From Liolophura sinensis (lineage: Eukaryota > Mollusca > Polyplacophora > Chitonida > Chitonidae): a DNA stretch of 64,000 nucleotides. Below the pieces are notes generated by a model. It was not told the origin of the DNA. It searched no databases and saw only the letters and a program-made list of their open reading frames with translations. Location of the stretch: assembly GCF_032854445.1 (NCBI RefSeq), contig NC_088301.1, positions 14,502,281-14,566,280 of the forward strand. The letters are read 5' to 3'. Both the position numbers and the translations under genes were made by a program. How positions within the stretch are numbered: the first letter of the stretch is position 1; every line of letters starts with the position of its first letter. This document shows positions 60,691-64,000 of this stretch, in pieces.

Positions 60691-61725
60691 ACGGTTAGTG
60701 TAAAGATGTGAGGGGGTAAACAATTACAGGGATGAGAAGAAAAAGCAGGCTACACTTGTTTCCACGTTATAACGTTGCTAACATCATCTGTAACCGATTA
60801 GTCTCAGTAAGGAGGCCATGTTATTCTTTCTGGCCAGAGATGGGAACTAGAGCCTTCCCCTCTGGGTTCTTATCTTGGCGCTTTGTTCCGGAATTCTGAA
60901 TAGGATGTAAAAAAATCTCGTAACATATGTTAAGCTTTGTTTGTTGTTTCCCAAGCTTAACAGAAACCGATAAGTCGTTCCACCGTTCCTTTTCAAGGGT
61001 TTGCATCGAAATGATAATATTACACAGTCTTGGGTTAGACAGAAATTGTGAAGTACTGGATAAAGAGCGACATCTGCGAGCATCACGGACAATTTATACC
61101 CACAACGCAGAACAGTGCTGTAACTGTAGCGTAGATGGCTGTAAGTTTATACAGTTGTCTGCAGATACACACCTTGTAGCTTGGCAAATCTTCTGCACGT
61201 TTCGACCCACCATATTTCTCCTTGTGTGTCCATATATACAACTAACATTATAAATACGTGAGGGATATATTGTTTAATACGTGAAACGCAAATACAATTA
61301 AAGCTGAAATGATCCACTTCAACTTCAAAGCTCTAGTGTACAGTCTCGTTCAGACGGTATTCTGTAAATGATTCACGTTTTGCTTCATTTTTCCGGATTT
61401 TTGAGCAAGAACCACTTTAACGCCAAGACTTTCCAATGCCAAAGGAAGGCTTAACTATTAAAAAAAAAAAGAATAACACAATGACGATCCAACTAACACT
61501 ATCCTGACAACGTAACATACCGTAGTCCACCTTTAAAGTTTGACTTGTTACGACCAGCCAGTCAGTACATGGGAGCCTGTTGAAATGATTACCATGCCAT
61601 GGTACCATTGTACCTTCGCTTCGTACCGCCGCCACATTGCATCGCGCCATTGTCCCAAACCTTGTTATACAATCGTGTCATCGCTCCGTGCCATTGGTTT
61701 GTACCGTAGTCCGGTTATACTACGA
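60691..61725. other. Unassigned sequence
   Basis: No gene supported. At 61560-61735 words such as CCATTG and GTACC recur irregularly (old simple-sequence decay). A 12-base A run lies near 61459-61470. Confidence 0.4.
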
Positions 61726-62115
61726 TCGGATGGTACGAGTGAGTAAGTGAGTGCTTGGGGTTTAACGTCGTACTCAACAATTTTTCAGTCATATGACGAC
61801 GAAGGAATCATTAGGGTGCATGCACGTGTAATGTGCCTCCTTGTTGCAGGACGGATTTCCACCGCTCTTTTATTTAGTGCTGCATCACTGAGACGACTTA
61901 CCGAAGGCAAGTAAGCCGCCCCGCCCGAGCCATTATACTGATACGGGTCAACCAGTCGTTGCACTATCCCCTTCATGCTGAACGCCAAGCGAGGAAGTTA
62001 CAACTTCCTCTTTTAAAGTCTTAGGTGTGACTCGACCAAGGATTGATCCTGGATCTACCGGTCCCGAAGCGGACGCTCTACCAACAGTGCTATCCGGGCC
62101 GGTCGGATGGTACGA
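61726..62115 (-). mobile_element. SINE-2, full length, with perfect 13-bp TSD
   Basis: The copy runs 61739-62102 (364 bp). The tail is at the left (GTGAGTAAGTGAGTGC), followed by TTTAACGTCGTACTCAAC; the tRNA head is at the right, which on the minus strand begins GGCCCGGATAGCACTGTTGG and continues TAGAGCGTCCGCTTCG. TCGGATGGTACGA is identical at 61726-61738 and 62103-62115. It is close in sequence to the 3.0-kb copy over its whole length. Confidence 0.95.
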
Positions 62116-62281
62116 TGGTATGATGGCAGCATTTACTGACATTTACTGAACGTTTACCTAAGACATCGGGTTATCACTAAGTGTCATCCTTAATGGTGTC
62201 CGTTAACGTTCTTGCTTTGTACGCATTTTTGAAGTGTATGTATAACCGGTATGGTTTAGATTTATAACATGAGCAATGTTA

Positions 62282-62573
62282 TTTAACGTAATATTTATTT
62301 ATTTATTTGATTGGTGTTTTACGCCGTACTCAAGAACATTTCACTTATACGACGGCGGCCAGCATTATGGTCGGTGGAAACCGGGAAGAGCCCGAGGGAA
62401 ACCCACGACCATCGTCAGGTTGCTGACAGACCTTCCCACGTACGACCGGAGAGGAAGCCAGCATGAGCTGGACTTGAACACACAGCGACCGCATTGGTGA
62501 GAGAGTCCTGGGTCATTACGCTGTGCTAGCGCGCTAACCAACTGAGCCACGGAGACCCCTGTTTAACATAATA
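62282..62573 (-). mobile_element. SINE-1, full length, with 12-bp TSD
   Basis: The best reference copy of the family here: tail, core, B box (TGTTCAAGTCC on minus), A box (TGGCTCAGTTGGTTAGCGC) and the terminal GGGGTCTCCG of the head. TTTAACGTAATA (62282-62293) and TTTAACATAATA (62562-62573) are the TSD, with one mismatch. Confidence 0.95.
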
Positions 62574-62754
62574 ATGATGATGACATCCAGGTTTATGATA
62601 GAGGCATAGCCCGGAATAGCTAAAATACCCGACGAACCTCCAGACATAGGGCTGTCAATTGATACAAATCCGGCAGCCTCTGTCTCGACTGTGCGATCTC
62701 CTTGATGAAGGCATGATGCTGAACAGTACAAACATTAGGTCTAACTCACTTCAT

Positions 62755-63440
62755 TATAAAAGGAGCATTACAAATCCATGCGTCGAAACAGACATTCGTA
62801 TACCAGCCGTCAACCTATAAGGACATTCCAGGTCACGAATCGCAAGGCCTATTCCTAAAAACGGCTTTTAACATTAACCAACAAAGAACTAAGAAAGTAT
62901 GTAAAGTACGAAAATAGGACGGAATCATGCAAAAAGAAGTAGTCAATAGTTTTCGCAATAGTGTTGACCCATGATATGATCTAGGCGACTGAGTGAAATC
63001 AGCATTCAAATCGTCTACCATGCTAGAATATATCAGTTGTCGACAAAATATTTATCGCTGGTGCGCTTTGCTTGCAACTGTTCAACTGTTCCAACGTGGC
63101 GATCTAATTCAACACGATGAACATACAGCACCTATCCCCGAGTTAAGTGGAATTAAACACAATTATGAAGCAGATCGCCAGAGATATCTTGACGTTCTGT
63201 CCATATCTACTTACAACAGAATTATACTCATTGTAAAACTTAAGATACTTGTAGCGAAGGCGTTTGATGGAATAAACTTGGCACACTACTTTTTGCAGTA
63301 ATAACTTGTGGCGTTAATTGAAATCATCCCAAAACACACAGAATAAAACAAATGCAACAAGACGAGATATGTACACACCATATGCAGGACCCTTCGGTAT
63401 ATTGTTGTTCAAGAAAGGATAATTTACAATGTCAAAATTG
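62755..63440 (+). repeat. Repeat R3, most complete uninterrupted copy
   Basis: All landmarks in order: CAGACATTCGTATACCAGCC (about 62790), GGCCTATTCCTAAAAACGGC, ACTAAGAAAGTATGTAAAG, GGACGGAATCATGCAAAAAG, GTAGTCAATAGTTTTC, AATTCAACACGATGAACATA, AATTATGAAGCAGATCGCCA, GTTCTGTCCATATCTACTTA, GCGAAGGCGTTTGATGGAAT. This copy is the best starting point for a consensus. The internal plus ORF at 62993-63301 is not shared with other copies. Confidence 0.8.
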
Positions 63441-63626
63441 TAACTATCCCTCTAGAGAGGAAACCGTGTTGGTCTTTGCAAAAATATATGTTCAGATAAG
63501 ATGTATGATCTGGGGAATCTGTTGTGTCTTTGAAATCCAGCGAAGGTTATAAACATTTTCCATGTAGTATCACTTTGTATCGATAGGCTTGTGTTGTAAA
63601 TGAAGATGTATGTATATACATACTAC
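63441..63626. other. Unassigned sequence
   Basis: Short AT-rich spacer; nothing recognised. Confidence 0.4.
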
Positions 63627-63842
63627 GGGTGTTACGTCGTATAATTTTATCAGTCAACTGACAACTAGGATATATTGGGCCTGTGTATATACTGTGTCTT
63701 CTTGTGGCAGGGCGAATCCATGCCAAAAAAAGTGCTGCTAATGAACTATCACGCCGAAGACACGCGAGACATGACACCCCACCCAGTCTCTTCATCATAT
63801 GACTGGAAAATTGTGAAGTATGCAGTTAAACTTCAATCAATC
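63627..63842. repeat. Diverged SINE-2-like segments in inverted arrangement
   Basis: 63630-63715 follows the minus SINE-2 order (GTTACGTCGTATAATTTTAT, CAGTCAACTGACAAC, CTTCTTGTGGCAGGGCGAAT). 63745-63830 follows the plus order (CATCATATGACTGGAAAATT, GTGAAGTATGCAGTTAAAC). Both are strongly diverged. The overlapping ORFs 63547-63798 and 63675-63977 are therefore probably repeat-derived. Confidence 0.45.
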
Positions 63843-64000
63843 CATACTACCAGGGTAATGGAAATAAGGATCAGCGGGCGATCCGACGGACACACACATC
63901 TTGATAGCATGACTGCAACCTCAACAGGCGTAAACCTATATGCTGGGCGAAGACAGTGGACCCGAGTTACCAGGTAGTAATCTGTGATAAAAGGGGAGCA

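Noticed and set aside
61785-61988. Conserved 67-residue protein shared with 3097-3300
   Set aside because: Both frames lie inside SINE-2 copies, so the similarity is that of the SINE.
62365-62550. Peptide MAQLVSALAQRNDPGLSHQC, also seen in variant form at 60305-60514
   Set aside because: Translation of the SINE-1 tRNA head region, a common false gene call.
1-64000. Search for CRISPR arrays, rRNA, operons, phage or viral genes
   Set aside because: No regularly spaced repeats with unique spacers, no rRNA-like sequence, and no prokaryotic gene layout. The tandem arrays present have no spacers.

Overview
The window reads as eukaryotic nuclear DNA: AT-rich, no convincing gene, and dominated by tRNA-derived SINEs, minisatellites, microsatellites and anonymous interspersed repeats. 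The two main SINE families (a tRNA-headed one with an AAAT tail and one with an ACTC tail) resemble SINEs I associate with mollusc genomes. A marine mollusc or another lophotrochozoan is therefore the best guess, but this rests on recall, not on a search. Nothing prokaryotic, viral or organellar was seen: no operons, rRNA, free-standing tRNA genes or CRISPR arrays.

Layout. 0-5.5 kb: mostly unique sequence, one 158-codon ORF of unknown meaning on the minus strand, and a SINE-2 copy with a perfect 15-bp target-site duplication (TSD). 5.5-6.2 kb: a 75-bp minisatellite with a 150-bp alternating higher-order period. 7-20 kb: SINE-1 copies, a third tRNA-like SINE remnant, two decayed tandem arrays, repeat family R4, and a composite SINE region at 18.07-18.98 kb. 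20-33 kb: mostly unique DNA with one SINE-1, a compound AACC/AATC microsatellite and a 70-bp tandem duplication. 33-37 kb: two copies of a long repeat, R3, each hit by a SINE-1 insertion. 39.4-40.6 kb: a roughly 21-unit minisatellite of about 55 bp. 42-55 kb: many SINE-1 copies, a MITE-like element, a 38-nt palindrome, and an R3 copy carrying a 196-bp tandem amplification. 59-63.9 kb: a tandem duplication with an expanded 18-bp array in only one copy, two more R3 copies, and further SINE-1 and SINE-2 copies.

All open reading frames are short, lack recognisable domains, and in several cases are by-products of repeats whose period is a multiple of three. I take the window to be intergenic or a very large intron. 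The best signals concern repeat biology: R3 occurs at least six times, always in the same orientation, and recurrently carries SINEs. TSDs can be read around at least twelve SINE insertions or partial copies, including one insertion of only 48 bp. The R3 and R4 families could not be named.
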